5,609 nt of DNA from Belnapia sp. Its GTDB lineage: Bacteria; Pseudomonadota; Alphaproteobacteria; Acetobacterales; Acetobacteraceae. Below the pieces are notes generated by a model. It was not told where the DNA came from and did not search any database. It saw only the letters and a program-made list of their open reading frames with translations. This document shows positions 5,188 to 5,609 of this stretch, piece by piece; within the stretch, counting starts at the first letter, position 1, and the number at the start of each line of letters is the position of its first letter. Location of the stretch: positions 1 through 5,609 of the forward strand of contig JAQGIA010000559.1 in NCBI GenBank assembly GCA_028291445.1. The letters run 5' to 3'. A program made the position numbers and the translations under genes.

Positions 5188-5226
5188 TGGGTTGCGCGAC
5201 GCGCCCCGGCCCCACACCTTCGGCCG

Positions 5227-5609
5227 ATGGAACCCATGCCGCTGCTCGTCCAGCCCGACCCCGGCGACCCGCGCCTGACCCGGCGGGTCGCCGGGCTCGA
5301 CCATACCGGCGCCCGGATCGAATGCAGCGTGACGGTGGAGCGGCCGCTGACGCTCTATCTGAACGGGCAGGAGATCGTCACCATGATGACGATCCTCGAC
5401 CGGCCGGAGGATCTGGCGCTGGGCTACCTGCTGAACCAGGGGATGCTGCGGCGGGACGATCGGGTGGTCGGCATCGACTACGACGACGACCTCCAGGTGG
5501 TGGTGGTGCGAACCGAACGGCGCACCGACTACGAGGCGAAGCTGCAGAAGAAGACGCTGACCAGCGGCTGCGCCCAGGGCACCGCCTTCGGCGACCTGCT
5601 CGAAGATTT
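5227..5609 (+). CDS. fdhD: FdhD, formate dehydrogenase accessory sulfurtransferase (3' end outside window)
   Basis: FdhD carries sulfur from a cysteine desulfurase to the molybdenum cofactor of formate dehydrogenase, making the enzyme active. The visible 127 residues cover the N-terminal part: VERPLTLYLNGQEIVTMMTI (37-56), then PEDLALGYLLNQGML (60-74), both characteristic of the family, and the cysteine loop TLTSGCAQGTAFGDLL (110-125). E. coli FdhD has a C-x-x-C pair in this loop; here only C115 remains, with glycine at the second position (CAQG). Single-cysteine loops do occur in this family, so this need not mean loss of function. The start is ATG 5227 or ATG 5236; neither has a convincing Shine-Dalgarno (CACCTTCGGCCG precedes). 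About half of the usual length (roughly 260-280 residues) is present. A formate dehydrogenase operon may lie to the right, outside the window. Confidence 0.92.
   Translation, partial: MEPMPLLVQPDPGDPRLTRRVAGLDHTGARIECSVTVERPLTLYLNGQEIVTMMTILDRPEDLALGYLLNQGMLRRDDRVVGIDYDDDLQVVVVRTERRTDYEAKLQKKTLTSGCAQGTAFGDLLED

Noticed and set aside
4635..5278. Plus-strand frames opposite the BON-LysM gene
   Set aside because: The minus strand carries the BON and LysM domains and a perfect AGGAGG site; the plus-strand frames have no domain.

Overview
The window is GC-rich bacterial DNA with dense coding and strong G/C bias at third codon positions. The protein families and their style (COG0028-type thiamine diphosphate enzyme, NMT1/THI5-type ABC importer, single-cysteine FdhD, Kbp-like BON-LysM protein) suggest an alphaproteobacterium. 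A Roseomonas-like member of the Acetobacteraceae is my best guess, from general familiarity with these families and not from a database search. I see no rRNA, tRNA, CRISPR array, transposase or prophage gene. The longest stretch without a gene is about 180 bases (801-979).

Layout: (1) 1-800, minus strand: first half or so of a thiamine diphosphate-dependent acetolactate synthase-like enzyme, running off the left edge. (2) 801-979: divergent intergenic region with a GC-rich inverted repeat and four imperfect tandem 17-bp repeats. (3) 980-1420, plus: small four-helix membrane protein of unknown function. (4) 1493-4581, plus: an ABC importer locus made of a periplasmic NMT1/THI5-like binding protein, a small SpoVT/AbrB-type DNA-binding protein with its own promoter, an ATPase and a permease. 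(5) 4569-4622: three tandem 18-bp repeats that contain the permease stop codon and reach the end of the convergent next gene. (6) 4622-5149, minus: BON-LysM protein resembling E. coli Kbp (YgaU). (7) 5227 to the right edge, plus: start of fdhD, the formate dehydrogenase sulfurtransferase.

How the genes work together: the binding protein, ATPase and permease form a complete importer of the nitrate/taurine/thiamine-precursor class. The binding protein has the NW...EH.GFY pattern of the THI5/ThiY branch, so an aromatic or pyrimidine-type ligand is plausible but unproven. The unusual part is the AbrB-like gene set between the binding protein and the ATPase. It is flanked on both sides by near-identical AT-rich 15-mers (13 of 15 bases match), one in its own promoter and one at its stop codon just before the ATPase. 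This could mean it regulates both itself and the ATPase-permease pair, or that it is an inserted orphan antitoxin. The nearby thiamine diphosphate enzyme makes a link to a thiamine precursor tempting, but only adjacency supports it.
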